A DNA stretch of 46,562 bases from UMGS1663 sp963558185 (GTDB lineage Bacteria > Bacillota > Clostridia > TANB77 > CAG-508): the NCBI GenBank assembly GCA_963558185.1, contig CAUWFE010000012.1, forward strand, positions 1 to 46,562. The letters are read 5' to 3'. The stretch's first letter is position 1; each line of letters opens with the position of its first letter. Both the position numbers and the translations under genes were made by a program. Shown here piece after piece: positions 1 to 8,907 of the stretch. The notes below the pieces were generated by a model. It did not search any database. It saw nothing but the letters and a program-made list of their open reading frames with translations, and was not told the DNA's origin.

Positions 1-114
1 TACAATTACATTTTGGTTACATTTATATTTCAATTTTGTTACATTTTTAACATATATGTAAGAGTATTAGAGATTTTTATATTTATTTTAAATCCTATAA
101 TTCCAATTAAAAGC

Positions 115-161
115 AAAAAAATAAATAGTAGAATAATGTATATCTTTTATTTCTACTATTT
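115..161 (-). terminator. Terminator of the mre-mrdA-minC cluster
   Basis: An 11-bp inverted repeat (AAATAGTAGAA with TTCTACTATTT, arms 123-133 and 151-161) lies just beyond the minC stop. On the minus strand it is followed by a T run (115-120). It closes the shape and division cluster, so minD does not follow minC in the same transcript. No gene is visible in 1-114. Confidence 0.75.
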
Positions 162-179
162 ATTTAGTTAATATTTTAA

Positions 180-797
180 TTAGTTTTGAAATATTATTTC
201 ATCTTTTTCATTTACATATGCAAAGTTTTGTATTTCTTCATTTTCTTCATCTTGTGTAATTTCTTTTATAATATTAGAGATTCTAATTTGTGGACATTCT
301 ATTCTTTGTGCTGCTATAATTGCTTGTTTATTTCCTTTTGCTCCTGCATGTGCCAAGCCTCTTAATATTCCTACTACTATTATATTTTCTCCTGCTATCA
401 CTTCTGCTCCACCATTTACATCTCCTATAATTACTATACTTCCTTCATATTCTATTTTTTGCCCTGAACGTAGTGAGCCTTTATGAAATATAGTTTCTGA
501 AGATGCAATTTCTTTACTAAAACTCTTTTTTATTCCATGTAGGCCTAAGTCTTTTGAGCTTTCAAAATTTATTTGCACTGGAATTTGTTTTTGTATAGTT
601 TCTTTTATTTCATCTATTTCTTTACTATTTAATACTTTTCCTGCTACATATATTGATGTTTTATCATCTTTATATAATTTTTTTAAATCTGGTAATTTTT
701 CTTCTAAACACTGTATTATTTCTCGTTGTTCTGATTCTTCATTTATTTTCATTACTATCTCATCTTTTTTTAATGTTATTATTACACAATTTTTCAT
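180..797 (-). CDS. minC: Septum site-determining protein MinC
   Basis: MinC inhibits FtsZ ring assembly away from midcell, normally as a MinCD complex on the membrane. The 205-residue product has the usual two-part plan: a divergent N-terminal half (residues 1-100) and a typical C-terminal beta-helix (about 105-180) rich in glycine turns, with GSLRSGQ, GDVNGGAEV and LRGLAHAG motifs. The length is normal for a Firmicutes MinC. The start follows a GGAAGGA ribosome-binding site. It is the last gene of the mreBCD-mrdA cluster. In many Clostridia minD and often minE follow directly, but here a terminator comes next. Identification is firm; the partner MinD must be elsewhere or missing. Confidence 0.9.
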   Translation of the reverse strand: MKNCVIITLKKDEIVMKINEESEQREIIQCLEEKLPDLKKLYKDDKTSIYVAGKVLNSKEIDEIKETIQKQIPVQINFESSKDLGLHGIKKSFSKEIASSETIFHKGSLRSGQKIEYEGSIVIIGDVNGGAEVIAGENIIVVGILRGLAHAGAKGNKQAIIAAQRIECPQIRISNIIKEITQDEENEEIQNFAYVNEKDEIIFQN

Positions 798-863
798 ATT
801 AATTCCTTCCTTTTTTGCCCTTTCTCTCTCTATTTTGCTTTTTCTATTGTGTATTTCATAATT

Positions 864-2978
864 TTAATTTTGTATTTCTGTATTTGGTTTTGCTGTCATA
901 TCTTCTGTTACTTTTGTTGCATTCATTCCAAAATATTCTGCTATTATATCTCTTGCAACTTCTGCTGTATATCCTCCATGTTGTCCATTTTCAACCATTA
1001 CTATTACTGCTATTTCTGGATTATCAAAAGGTGCAAATCCTACAAACCATGCATTTGTTACTGCATCATTTCCGGTTTGAGCAGATCCTGTTTTTCCTCC
1101 TACCTCTATGTTAAATCCTTTAAAATATGAATATGCAGTTCCTCCAGATTCACTAGTAACTCCTCTCATACCTTCTAATATTGCTTGTACATTTTCTTTT
1201 TTAAAGCTTAAATCTTCTGTTTGCTTTTCATCGCTAATTCCCATTTTTTCTTGTAAATATTTATTTACTTCTTCTTTTGGAATTTCGTTTCCATTTGCAT
1301 CTACTATAGATTTTAATATTGTTACATCTATATCTTTTCCACCATTTACTATCATACTTGTATATTTTGCCATTTGAATTGGTGTGAATTGATTATTTTC
1401 CTGTCCTATTGCTGCTGATAATACATTTCCTGCTGCCCACTCGCTTCCTAATTTTTTAGAGGTTTCTTTACATGCTACTGTTCCTTCTACTTCTCCTAAT
1501 AATTCTACTCCTGTTTTTCTTCCTAAACCTAAATATTTTGCATATTTAGCTAGTGCTACATCTCCTAATCTATTTCCTAATTCATAGAAAAAGTAGTTGC
1601 ATGAATGCTGTATTGCTTGTGATACATTTAAGTATCCATGGCCTCCACCAGTAGATTTATAAATCCAACATCTTGGATTATAGTCAGATGAAAAATGATA
1701 GATTCCTGTATCTTTTATTTTTTCTTTTGTTGTTAGTTTTCCAGTTTCTAGTGCTGCTATTGCTGTTGCCATTTTAAATGTTGAACCTGGTGCAGATAAT
1801 GAGGATATTGCTCTATTTGTCATTGCTGAAATATATTTATTGCTTTCATCTCTTTTTGTATATTCATTCCATTTTTCATTACTTATTCCTCCTACAAATT
1901 CTTGTGGATTAAATTCTGGATAACTTGCCATTGATAATATTTCACCTGTTTTTATATTCATTACTACTGCTGAGCCACCTGTAGTATTTGCTTGGTCTGA
2001 GAATCCTCCATTTCGTATTTTTTCTATATTATTTTTTAATGCTTGTTCTGTTACTTTTTGTAAATTTGCATCTATTGTTAATATTACATCACATCCTGCA
2101 ATTGCCTCTTTTGATATATATTCATCTGTTACAGTTCCATCTACCGCCATGTCAATTTGTTTTATTCCGTTTGTTCCTTTTAAATATGGTTCAAATATAT
2201 ATTCAATTCCTGTTTTTCCTATTATATCATTTATTCCATATTTATCTTTATTTTTATTATATTCATCTGGACTAATTTGACTTATATAGCCTATTATGTG
2301 TGATGCCAAACTTGAAGATGGATAGTTTCTTGTTGGGGTAGTTGTAATATTTATTCCTGGAAATTGTGAGTTTTGTTCACTTACTTGATGTAATGTTGCT
2401 TCACTTATATTATTTGCTAATTTTACTGGTCTGGTACTACTATATCCTTGAGTTTCTATTTCATAGCGAAGTACCATAATTTTTCTACAATTTGCTATAT
2501 CTTGCTCTTGAATTTCATACTTTTCTTTATATATATTAAATGTTTCTTCTGCTGTTTTATTCTCATCTATTTCTTTTGTTTTTTTCCATACTTTTGCTTC
2601 TTCTTCACTTACTGTAAATTTAAATGGATTTATTTGTATTGGAAAATTATCTTTATATTTATCTCCATTTTTTTCTAATATTTGTGCTAATTTTAATAAT
2701 GATGTATTTAGCTCATTTATTTCTATTTTTGTTTTGTATATTTCTAAGTCATTTTGTGATACTGTTGTTGCAAGTAGTGTTCCTGAACTATCTCTAATAT
2801 TTCCTCTAGCAGCTTCTAATGTACTTTCTCTACTTAATCTTGTATTTGACTGTTCCCTGTAATTTGCACCATTTACTATTTGCAAATTAAATAGTTGAGC
2901 TAGTAATACTATTCCTGTTATGTATACAAATGCTGATACTATGTTAAACCTTAATTTACTATGTTGTTTTTCTTCCAA
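864..2978 (-). CDS. mrdA: Penicillin-binding protein 2 (elongation transpeptidase)
   Basis: Class B PBP that cross-links peptidoglycan during side-wall growth with RodA and the MreBCD complex. The 704-residue protein has one N-terminal membrane anchor (about 13-35), a dimerisation domain (about 55-290) and a transpeptidase domain. The active-site motifs are intact: STFK at 399-402 with the acylated Ser399, SCN at 459-461 and KTG at 629-631. No C-terminal PASTA domain is visible, which favours MrdA over the sporulation paralogue SpoVD, as does its place after mreBCD. The start is TTG at 2978, set by a strong AAAGGAGGTG ribosome-binding site. An ACC GGA pair near 1073 holds an out-of-frame CGG and is read normally. 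Confidence 0.93.
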   Translation of the reverse strand: MEEKQHSKLRFNIVSAFVYITGIVLLAQLFNLQIVNGANYREQSNTRLSRESTLEAARGNIRDSSGTLLATTVSQNDLEIYKTKIEINELNTSLLKLAQILEKNGDKYKDNFPIQINPFKFTVSEEEAKVWKKTKEIDENKTAEETFNIYKEKYEIQEQDIANCRKIMVLRYEIETQGYSSTRPVKLANNISEATLHQVSEQNSQFPGINITTTPTRNYPSSSLASHIIGYISQISPDEYNKNKDKYGINDIIGKTGIEYIFEPYLKGTNGIKQIDMAVDGTVTDEYISKEAIAGCDVILTIDANLQKVTEQALKNNIEKIRNGGFSDQANTTGGSAVVMNIKTGEILSMASYPEFNPQEFVGGISNEKWNEYTKRDESNKYISAMTNRAISSLSAPGSTFKMATAIAALETGKLTTKEKIKDTGIYHFSSDYNPRCWIYKSTGGGHGYLNVSQAIQHSCNYFFYELGNRLGDVALAKYAKYLGLGRKTGVELLGEVEGTVACKETSKKLGSEWAAGNVLSAAIGQENNQFTPIQMAKYTSMIVNGGKDIDVTILKSIVDANGNEIPKEEVNKYLQEKMGISDEKQTEDLSFKKENVQAILEGMRGVTSESGGTAYSYFKGFNIEVGGKTGSAQTGNDAVTNAWFVGFAPFDNPEIAVIVMVENGQHGGYTAEVARDIIAEYFGMNATKVTEDMTAKPNTEIQN

Positions 2979-2991
2979 TATTACACCTCCT

Positions 2992-3525
2992 TTAGAAATA
3001 TCTTGTTAATACTTTTTGTGCTTTAAATATATTTTCTAATTTATAACCTAGTGTTTGCATTATTGGATATAATATTATTGTTAATATGCTGTTATAAATT
3101 ATTTCTATTGATAGTACTTTACAAAAACTAATTATTTCTACTGATGTTGAGAAAATTACTATATTTAATATATAATTTATTATTTCTAATATTGCTGTTA
3201 CTACTATTATCATAACTATAAATGTAAATCTACTATCTTTTGAAAAGTTTTTATCTAAATATCCTGCTGCTATTGCTATTGCACCATACATTATGGTATA
3301 AATTCCTATTGTTTTTCCCATAATTATATCTAATATAACACCTATTGTTACTCCATAAGGAATGCTGACTTTCATTCCAGCATATAAACCTACAAATAAA
3401 ACTAATATTATGAATAAATTTGGTTGTATTCCAGCTATTGTAAACCAACTAAAAAAGTTGGCTTGTAAGAAGTATGTAATAATAAATGCTATAAATAATA
3501 TGATTATTGATATTGTTTTTTTCAT
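2992..3525 (-). CDS. mreD: Rod shape-determining protein MreD
   Basis: Small polytopic membrane protein of the elongasome. The product from the ATG at 3525 is 177 residues, strongly hydrophobic, with five or six predicted membrane segments and the MreD-like stretch GIQPNLFIILVLFVGLYAGM near residues 30-50. An in-frame TTG at 3555 would add ten residues, but it lies inside the leader hairpin region and has no ribosome-binding site, so ATG 3525 behind GAGGAAGG is preferred. It lies between mreC and mrdA as in other Firmicutes. Its leader resembles those of mreB and of the ZIP gene. MreD is weakly conserved in sequence, so the call rests on hydropathy plus position. Confidence 0.85.
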   Translation of the reverse strand: MKKTISIIILFIAFIITYFLQANFFSWFTIAGIQPNLFIILVLFVGLYAGMKVSIPYGVTIGVILDIIMGKTIGIYTIMYGAIAIAAGYLDKNFSKDSRFTFIVMIIVVTAILEIINYILNIVIFSTSVEIISFCKVLSIEIIYNSILTIILYPIMQTLGYKLENIFKAQKVLTRYF

Positions 3526-3537
3526 TATTAGTTTCGT

Positions 3538-3600
3538 TCCTTCCTCAAGGCACAAATGCAGTTGGAAAAGATTTATAATTGTTTTTCCACTTTATCTTCC
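3538..3600 (-). promoter_or_regulatory. Repeated leader motif, copy 1 (before mreD)
   Basis: On the minus strand a GTGGAAAA/TTTTCCAAC hairpin is followed by TTTGTGCCTTGAGGAAGGAA. The mreD Shine-Dalgarno GGAAGG lies in the 3' arm of a small CCTT-GAGG-AAGG hairpin. The same arrangement occurs before mreB (5472-5531) and before the ZIP gene (12631-12692). The element lies within the mre operon, between mreC and mreD. A translational control element is inferred; I do not recognise a named RNA family. Confidence 0.5.
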
Positions 3601-3601
3601 T

Positions 3602-4417
3602 TTAATTAGTTATTACTAACACTGTTTCTAATTTTTCAAAGTCTACGGCTGTTTCTATTTCAGCATATCTATCTGTTATATTTTTAGTATTTACTACATT
3701 TTTTATTGTTCCAATCAGAATTCCTTTTGGGTATATTCCACCAAGCCCTGATGTTTCTATTGTATCTCCTTGTAGTACTGTTGCATCTGTTGGTATATTT
3801 CCTGCTTTTAGCATTGATGAATTTTCTAATGTTCCTCTTGCTATTAGGTTATCTCTTGTAGATGTAATTGTACAACTAACAGTACTTGCTGTATCGATAA
3901 TTGTTTCTACTTTTGCTGTATCTTCTGTAACTGAAATTACATATCCTACTAGTCCCTTTTCAGATATTACTGCCATATTTTCTTTTATTCCATCTTTTGT
4001 TCCTACATTTATAACTATATTTTCATTATAATTACTAATATCTTTATTTATTACATATGCAGGAACTGTGCTATATTGATTATATTTATCTTTTAAATTT
4101 ACATATTCTTTTAATGTTTCGTTTTCTGATTTTATAATTTCTAATTCTCTTAATTGTTTTTCTAATTCAATGTTTTTTTGTTTTAGTTCTTCGTTTTCTT
4201 TACTTAAATTATTAATATCTGTAAAAAAGGTATTATTGCCAGATAATTGATTCTTCAAGTAGGTAAGTCCATTTTGTATTGGCATAAATATTTTTCCTAC
4301 AACACCTTCAACAGAAGATAAATCTTCTGCTTTTATATTTGTTGCAATTACTATTATTATTAATATAATTATAGTAATTATTATCCCTGCAATTCCTTTC
4401 TTTTTTTGTTGATACAT
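3602..4417 (-). CDS. mreC: Rod shape-determining protein MreC
   Basis: MreC links the MreB filament to the periplasmic-side wall synthesis enzymes. The 271-residue product has a Lys-rich start, one membrane anchor (about 9-29), a coiled coil (about 65-105, rich in Glu, Leu and Lys) and the beta-barrel MreC domain from about residue 115. Typical stretches are NVGTKDGI and GLVGYVI, and GLGGIYPKGILIG near the end. The length is normal. A GAGAGGA ribosome-binding site precedes ATG 4417. mreB ends 12 bases upstream, so the two are probably co-transcribed and translationally close. Confidence 0.92.
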   Translation of the reverse strand: MYQQKKKGIAGIIITIIILIIIVIATNIKAEDLSSVEGVVGKIFMPIQNGLTYLKNQLSGNNTFFTDINNLSKENEELKQKNIELEKQLRELEIIKSENETLKEYVNLKDKYNQYSTVPAYVINKDISNYNENIVINVGTKDGIKENMAVISEKGLVGYVISVTEDTAKVETIIDTASTVSCTITSTRDNLIARGTLENSSMLKAGNIPTDATVLQGDTIETSGLGGIYPKGILIGTIKNVVNTKNITDRYAEIETAVDFEKLETVLVITN

Positions 4418-4429
4418 ATTTTTTCCTCT

Positions 4430-5459
4430 CTATCTTCTTCTCGAATTTACTAAAATTGTTTTTAATTTTTCTAAGTCATCAATAGTTTTACCTGCTCCTA
4501 TTGCTACACAGTTTAATGGTGTTTCAGCTATATATACTGGCATTCCTGTTGATTTACTAATTAACTTGTCTAAGTTTTGAATTAGTGCTCCTCCTCCAGT
4601 TAATACTATTCCTTTTTCCATTATATCTGATGCTAACTCTGGTGGTGTTTTTTCTAATGTTTGCTTTACTGCTTCTACTATTTCTTTTATTGACTCTTCA
4701 ATAGCACTTTGAATTTGTGATGAGTATATTATAACATTTTTTGGCAAACCTGTTGTTAAGTCTCTTCCTCTTATTTCCATTGATATGTCTGTTACTAATG
4801 GCATTGCACATCCTATTTGCATTTTTATTTTTTCTGCTGTTGTTTCTCCTATTGATAAGTTCATTTCTTTTTTTACAAAGTTTACTATATCCTCATCTAA
4901 TTCATCTCCTGCTGTTCTTAGTGACGTACTTACAACTACTCCTCCTAATGAAATAACTGCTACTTCTGTTGTTCCTCCTCCTATATCTACTACTATATTA
5001 CCACTTGGCTCTGCTATATCTAAGTTTGCTCCTACAGCTGCTGCCATTGGTTCTTCTATCAAATATACTTCTCTTGCTCCTGCTTGTAATACAGATTCTT
5101 GTACGGCTCTTTCTTCTACTTCTGTTATTCCTGATGGTACTCCTACTACTACTCTAGGTCTTACTACACTATATTTTTTGCATACTTTTGTTATTATATT
5201 TTTTAGCATTAATTCTGTTGCGGTAAAATCTGCTATTACACCATCTTTTAGTGGTCTAACTGCTGTTATTTCCTCTGGCGTTCTTCCGAAGCATTTCCTT
5301 TGCTTCTTGTCCAGTACTTAAAATGTTTCCATTTCTTCTATTTATTGCAACTACTGATGGTTCATTTAATACTATTCCTTTTCCTTTCATTGTTACTAGT
5401 GTATTAGCTGTACCTAAGTCAATGCCAATATCTTTGCTTTTCATAGAAAATATATTCAT
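4430..5459 (-). CDS. mreB: Actin-like shape protein MreB, split by a +1 frameshift at CGG
   Basis: MreB is the actin homologue that guides side-wall synthesis. The N-terminal reading frame (from ATG 5459) carries the phosphate-1 motif DIGIDLGTANT and runs to a TAG after 67 codons. The rest, from PEEITAVRPLKDG to the C-terminus with VDIGGGTTEVAVISLGG, lies in the +1 frame. The break is codon 58, an in-frame CGG at 5288-5286. Omitting the C at 5288 gives EMLGRTPEEI, the conserved family sequence, and a 342-residue MreB of normal length. No other defect is seen in the gene. MreB is usually important for rod growth, so a dead gene is unlikely. Either the ribosome shifts here or the base is an error. 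The same pattern recurs in three other genes of the window. Confidence 0.93.
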
Positions 5460-5471
5460 TTTTTATCTCAT

Positions 5472-5531
5472 TCCTTCCTCAAGGTACAAATTTTGTTAGA
5501 AAAGAATTACAGTTTTCAACCTTTATCATCC
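5472..5531 (-). promoter_or_regulatory. Repeated leader motif, copy 2 (before mreB)
   Basis: Minus strand: GATAAAGG, then a GTTGAAAA/TTTTCTAAC hairpin, then TTTGTACCTTGAGGAAGGAA with the mreB Shine-Dalgarno in the 3' arm of CCTT-GAGG-AAGG. It closely matches the mreD leader in sequence and spacing, including the shared GATAAAG at its 5' end. Candidate translational control element of unknown ligand. Confidence 0.5.
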
Positions 5532-5558
5532 TTTTCTTGTTTTAATATGTAACAAATT

Positions 5559-6257
5559 TTATTCTCCTATACTATATTTTTGAAAAATACTTGTATAACA
5601 GTTAAATCCAATTACAATATGATCTAGCAATTCTATTCCCATGATGTCTGCTGCTTGCTTTAGCCTTTTTGTTGATTCTATATCTTCTTTACTTGGTATA
5701 GCATCTCCACTTGGATGATTATGAACCAATATGATTTTTGGCATTCCCATTTTTATAGTTTCTGATAAAATATCTTTTGGAATTATCATTGCTTTATTAG
5801 TTGTTCCTGTGGATATATCTATAATTTTTTGAACTATATTTTTTGTATTTAATATAATTACTTTTACTGTTTCTACTTTTTCATATTTCATTTCTTCCAT
5901 TAATATATCTGCTACATCTTCGGGTGATTTTATGCTTATTTTGAATTGATGCACATTTTTAGACATACGCTTTGTAAGCTCACAAATTGCTTTTAATTGT
6001 ATTGCTTTTACTCTACCAATTCCTTTTATTTGCTTTAGTTCTTCTAGTGAAACTTCTTGAAGAAAATTCAAATTTTCTGTATTTTTACCTTTCATTGTTA
6101 ATATTTTTTGTGCAACATTTATAGAAGTTTCATCTTTTGTTCCTGTTTTTATTATTATTGCCAATAATTCAGCATTTGATAATTTTTGTTCTCCATACAT
6201 TTCTAATTTTTCATATGGTCTTTCTGAATTTGGTAAATTTTTCATTTTTATTGACAT
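5559..6257 (-). CDS. radC: RadC/JAB-domain protein
   Basis: RadC family protein with an N-terminal helix-hairpin-helix region (KQIKGIGRVKAIQLKAICEL, about 75-94) and a C-terminal JAB/MPN metalloprotease-like domain. The zinc motif HNHPSGD is intact at residues 179-185. The biochemical function remains uncertain; the name is historical and a direct role in DNA repair is doubted. At 232 residues it has the normal length. It lies upstream of mreB, a common position in Firmicutes. ATG 6257 is preceded by AAAGGAA, which sits in the loop of a six-base-pair hairpin (6259-6277). Confidence 0.9.
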   Translation of the reverse strand: MSIKMKNLPNSERPYEKLEMYGEQKLSNAELLAIIIKTGTKDETSINVAQKILTMKGKNTENLNFLQEVSLEELKQIKGIGRVKAIQLKAICELTKRMSKNVHQFKISIKSPEDVADILMEEMKYEKVETVKVIILNTKNIVQKIIDISTGTTNKAMIIPKDILSETIKMGMPKIILVHNHPSGDAIPSKEDIESTKRLKQAADIMGIELLDHIVIGFNCYTSIFQKYSIGE

Positions 6258-6258
6258 G

Positions 6259-6277
6259 CTTAAGTTCCTTTCTTAAG
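6259..6277 (-). promoter_or_regulatory. Hairpin presenting the radC ribosome-binding site
   Basis: CTTAAG arms at 6259-6264 and 6272-6277 flank AAAGGAA, the radC Shine-Dalgarno, in a seven-base loop one base from ATG 6257. Seen directly; any regulatory effect is inference. Confidence 0.4.
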
Positions 6278-6301
6278 CCCCTTTTTGTATTATTTGTGGA
6301 A

Positions 6302-6337
6302 AGTTATCCACATTTTATTGATAATTTGTGGATAACT
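6302..6337. repeat. Palindrome of two opposed perfect DnaA boxes, copy 1
   Basis: AGTTATCCACA (6302-6312) and TGTGGATAACT (6327-6337) form a perfect 11-bp inverted repeat with a 14-base spacer. Each arm contains the consensus DnaA box TTATCCACA. A near-identical element lies at 29214-29255. The right arm overlaps the stop codon of the upstream membrane-protein gene (6336-6338). No T run follows on the minus strand, so this copy is not an obvious terminator. Confidence 0.75.
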
Positions 6338-6593
6338 ATATTTTTCTATATACAAATATTGCAATTAATAGTCCTACTATGCTTGCAACATTAATGTTTA
6401 CCATTAGTCCAAATGTTAATTTAACTACATTTAAGTCTAATTCTATTGGTGTTGAAAGTCCAAAACTTTGTCCATATGAAAGCCAGCTTAAAAAATTAAC
6501 ATTTTTTGCTAGTTCCCCCAATAATCCTCCAATTACTAGTCCTGATAAAATAAATAATAATAGTATCCATAGATTCTTTTCTTTGGTTGCCAT
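6336..6593 (-). CDS. Small membrane protein, DUF4321-like
   Basis: The 85-residue product has two predicted membrane segments (about 10-30 and 62-82) separated by a short loop with SWLSYGQSFGLSTPIELDL. That loop and the C-terminal YRKI ending match my memory of the DUF4321 family, which occurs in Clostridia near radC and mreB. The function is unknown. The start ATG 6593 follows a GGAGAAAGGAAG-type site. The gene lies upstream of radC on the same strand and ends inside the DnaA-box palindrome. The family call is moderate; the membrane topology is clear. Confidence 0.65.
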   Translation of the reverse strand: MATKEKNLWILLLFILSGLVIGGLLGELAKNVNFLSWLSYGQSFGLSTPIELDLNVVKLTFGLMVNINVASIVGLLIAIFVYRKI

Positions 6594-6836
6594 TTTTTCT
6601 TCCTTTCTCCTTACGGAAATATATTTTTCGTCTTTGTTATTATATATTCATTTTATATTTTTTTCAAGTGATTTATAAATTTTTTGCTTTTCTATTTTCT
6701 TTTTTATCCATATATGTTATATTATAATGTACCTTTTATTTTATAATGTAATATAATATATTATTACCATAAATTGTGTATTTATTTTTAACTTATGCAA
6801 TGTTATAATGGTTTTAATAACATATGGAGGTTTTTT

Positions 6837-7481
6837 ATGAGGTTTGAAAAATTAAATGATGATAAAATTAGAATTACTTTAAATAGAGAAGATTTAGAAA
6901 AAAAGGATATTAATTTACATGATTTTATGTCTAGTTCTATAGAGTCTCAAGATTTATTTTTTGATATGTTAAATGAAGCTGAAAAAGAAATTGGTTTTGT
7001 TACTAAAAATTATCAAATTCGCATTGAAGCATTAGCTGTTGCTAGTGGCGATTTTATTATTACTGTTACTCGTAGTTTACCAAGTAATAATCATAAAGAG
7101 GATAATGCTTTGCATAAAGCTTCTTCTTCAAAAAAAGTTAAAGTTAGAAGAAAACAAACTCCTACTGATACTGCAAATGCTTTATATGCTTTTCCTTCAT
7201 TTGAAGAGTTTTGCCAGTTTTGTTTATTTTTACAATGCCACAAAATACCATATTCTAACATTGCAAAAAATATAGTTTTATATGTGTATAAAGATGTTTA
7301 TTATGTTGCTTTAGAAAATATTAATATACATTATCCTTGCCTAAAGAAATTATTTTCTAATATTACTGAGTTTGCTACATATTTAAATTATTCTAATTTA
7401 TGGATAAATAAACTAAAAGAAAATGGAAAAATAGTTATGAAGAACAACGCTATTCGTACTTGTTTGAAATATTTTGCTTAA
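6837..7481 (+). CDS. MecA-like adaptor protein
   Basis: MecA-family proteins deliver substrates to the ClpC/ClpP protease. The product from ATG 6837 is 214 residues. It starts with MRFEKLNDDKIRITLNREDL and LHDFMSSSIESQDLFFDML, the typical N-terminal substrate-binding domain, followed by a Lys/Arg-rich linker (about residues 95-115) and a C-terminal ClpC-binding-type domain (about 125-205). An upstream in-frame ATG at 6795 exists, but the GGAGG at 6826-6830 places the start at 6837. It stands alone on the plus strand between minus-strand genes. The competence role of Bacillus MecA cannot be assumed here. Confidence 0.8.
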   Translation: MRFEKLNDDKIRITLNREDLEKKDINLHDFMSSSIESQDLFFDMLNEAEKEIGFVTKNYQIRIEALAVASGDFIITVTRSLPSNNHKEDNALHKASSSKKVKVRRKQTPTDTANALYAFPSFEEFCQFCLFLQCHKIPYSNIAKNIVLYVYKDVYYVALENINIHYPCLKKLFSNITEFATYLNYSNLWINKLKENGKIVMKNNAIRTCLKYFA

Positions 7482-7561
7482 AGAAGTAGCGTACATAATA
7501 TTTTTTAACAAATGCAATTTTAAAGAAAATATTATGCACACAATAATTTCTGTACTAGATA

Positions 7562-7601
7562 AAAAGAGAACCAATATTATTTTTAATACTGGTTTTCTTT
7601 T
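7562..7601. terminator. Bidirectional terminator between mecA-like and M23 genes
   Basis: AAAAGAGAACCA pairs with TGGTTTTCTTTT around a short AT loop, and both sides have T runs in the relevant direction. It serves the converging mecA-like gene and M23 peptidase gene. A weaker repeat, CATAATATTTT with AAAATATTATG, lies at about 7494-7540. Confidence 0.65.
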
Positions 7602-7605
7602 CTTT

Positions 7606-8616
7606 TTAATATGATACATAATTTAATGGGTTTTGTGCTACACCATTTACTCTAATTTCTAAGTGTAAGTGATTTCCTGTAGATCTTCCTGTATTTCCAA
7701 CTCCTGCAATAGTTTGACCTTGTGTTACTTTTTGTCCCACAGATACATATAATTTTGAGCAATGCCCATATACTGTTTGTATACCATTTCCATGAGAAAT
7801 AATTATATAATTTCCATATCCTCCATTATATCCATTTGAAGATACTGTTACTGTTCCAGATGCTACTGCCTTTACTGGTGTACCTTTACTAGCTCCTATA
7901 TCTATTCCTTTATGACTACTTCCCCATCTTGAGCCAAATCTTGATGTAAGAACTCCTGATACTGGTTTTATAATAGAAATTCCTAAGTCTACTTTTTTAT
8001 TTGAGTTGTTTACTCCTTTTGCTGGAACTGCATATCCACTAGATGTTTGCTTTTTTACTACTACTTTTGGTTTTTCCTGATATAAATTTGCAACACATGT
8101 TTCTACTGCTGTAAATTCTTGTTTATTTGTTTCATATTTTTCGATAATTGTTAGATTATCTTTATTTGCACTATCTTTTTCTTTTAGCTGATTTATTACA
8201 CTTTCTGCTTCCGAATATGTAGGAACATATACTTTTTCTTCATTGTTTAATGCTATTGCATAATAATTATAATATGGTGTTCCACTTGTTATTACTTTTT
8301 CGTATATTTCTTCATCGTTTGTAGTAATTCCTTTTTTTAATAGACATAGAGAGTATTGTGGTAATTCATTTATTTCTACAAATGCTATGTTTTCTCCATC
8401 TCCTGTTTCTATGTATTTGTTTATTTTTTCTTGCAATTTGCTTTTATCTTCGCAATATCCTATTTGTTCTCCATTTAGTGTAACACTATATATTGGTTTA
8501 TAAACAAAAGCTACTACTCCTACAATTATGAATCCTGCTAATATCATTAATATTGTAAATTTTGTCCATGTTCGTATATGTACTGCTACTTTTTTTACTC
8601 TACTAATTTTTAACAC
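7606..8616 (-). CDS. Membrane-anchored M23 (LytM-type) peptidase
   Basis: The 336-residue protein has one membrane anchor (about 19-40), an extracytoplasmic region of about 170 residues without a recognised domain, and a C-terminal M23 zinc endopeptidase domain (about 215-332). The zinc and catalytic residues are present: His235 and Asp239 in SSHKGIDIG, His285 in YGHCS, and the HLH motif at 316-318. It should cut peptidoglycan cross-bridges. The architecture recalls clostridial SpoIIQ-like or septal M23 proteins, but nothing ties it to sporulation directly. The start is GTG at 8616 with a close AAGGGAA site, so the true start is somewhat uncertain. A consensus sigma-A promoter lies about 150 bases upstream. 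Confidence 0.88.
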   Translation of the reverse strand: MLKISRVKKVAVHIRTWTKFTILMILAGFIIVGVVAFVYKPIYSVTLNGEQIGYCEDKSKLQEKINKYIETGDGENIAFVEINELPQYSLCLLKKGITTNDEEIYEKVITSGTPYYNYYAIALNNEEKVYVPTYSEAESVINQLKEKDSANKDNLTIIEKYETNKQEFTAVETCVANLYQEKPKVVVKKQTSSGYAVPAKGVNNSNKKVDLGISIIKPVSGVLTSRFGSRWGSSHKGIDIGASKGTPVKAVASGTVTVSSNGYNGGYGNYIIISHGNGIQTVYGHCSKLYVSVGQKVTQGQTIAGVGNTGRSTGNHLHLEIRVNGVAQNPLNYVSY

Positions 8617-8764
8617 TTCCCTTACATTATTTTTTTATATTGTATATGAATTTTATTCTTTTTACAATTCTGCATGTATATAAATTATTGTTTTGTTTTT
8701 ATGTTTTTCTTTCATTTTTTAATTTATTCTCGTTTTTTCTTCCATTTTTTATATCTTGGCCCTG

Positions 8765-8793
8765 ATTATATCAAATATTGATTTTTTTGTCAA
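8765..8793 (-). promoter_or_regulatory. Sigma-A promoter of the M23 peptidase gene
   Basis: Perfect TTGACA (8793-8788), a 17-base spacer and TATAAT (8770-8765) on the minus strand, about 150 bases before the M23 gene. The 5' leader of about 140 bases is AT-rich with no clear riboswitch. Confidence 0.8.
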
Positions 8794-8907
8794 AATTTGT
8801 CGCATTTTTTCTTTAGTTCATTAGGGTTTTAATTCATATTTTTATTTGTATATTTTTTTTTTAATTGTTTATAATATTTTTATATAAATATGAAAGGAAG
8901 GATAATT

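Noticed and set aside
815..1377. Plus-strand open frames opposite mrdA
   Set aside because: They are antisense shadows of mrdA, which has complete catalytic motifs; they show low-complexity Leu, Phe and Tyr composition.
3526..3555. Upstream TTG start for mreD
   Set aside because: It has no ribosome-binding site and lies in the conserved leader; ATG 3525 follows GAGGAAGG.
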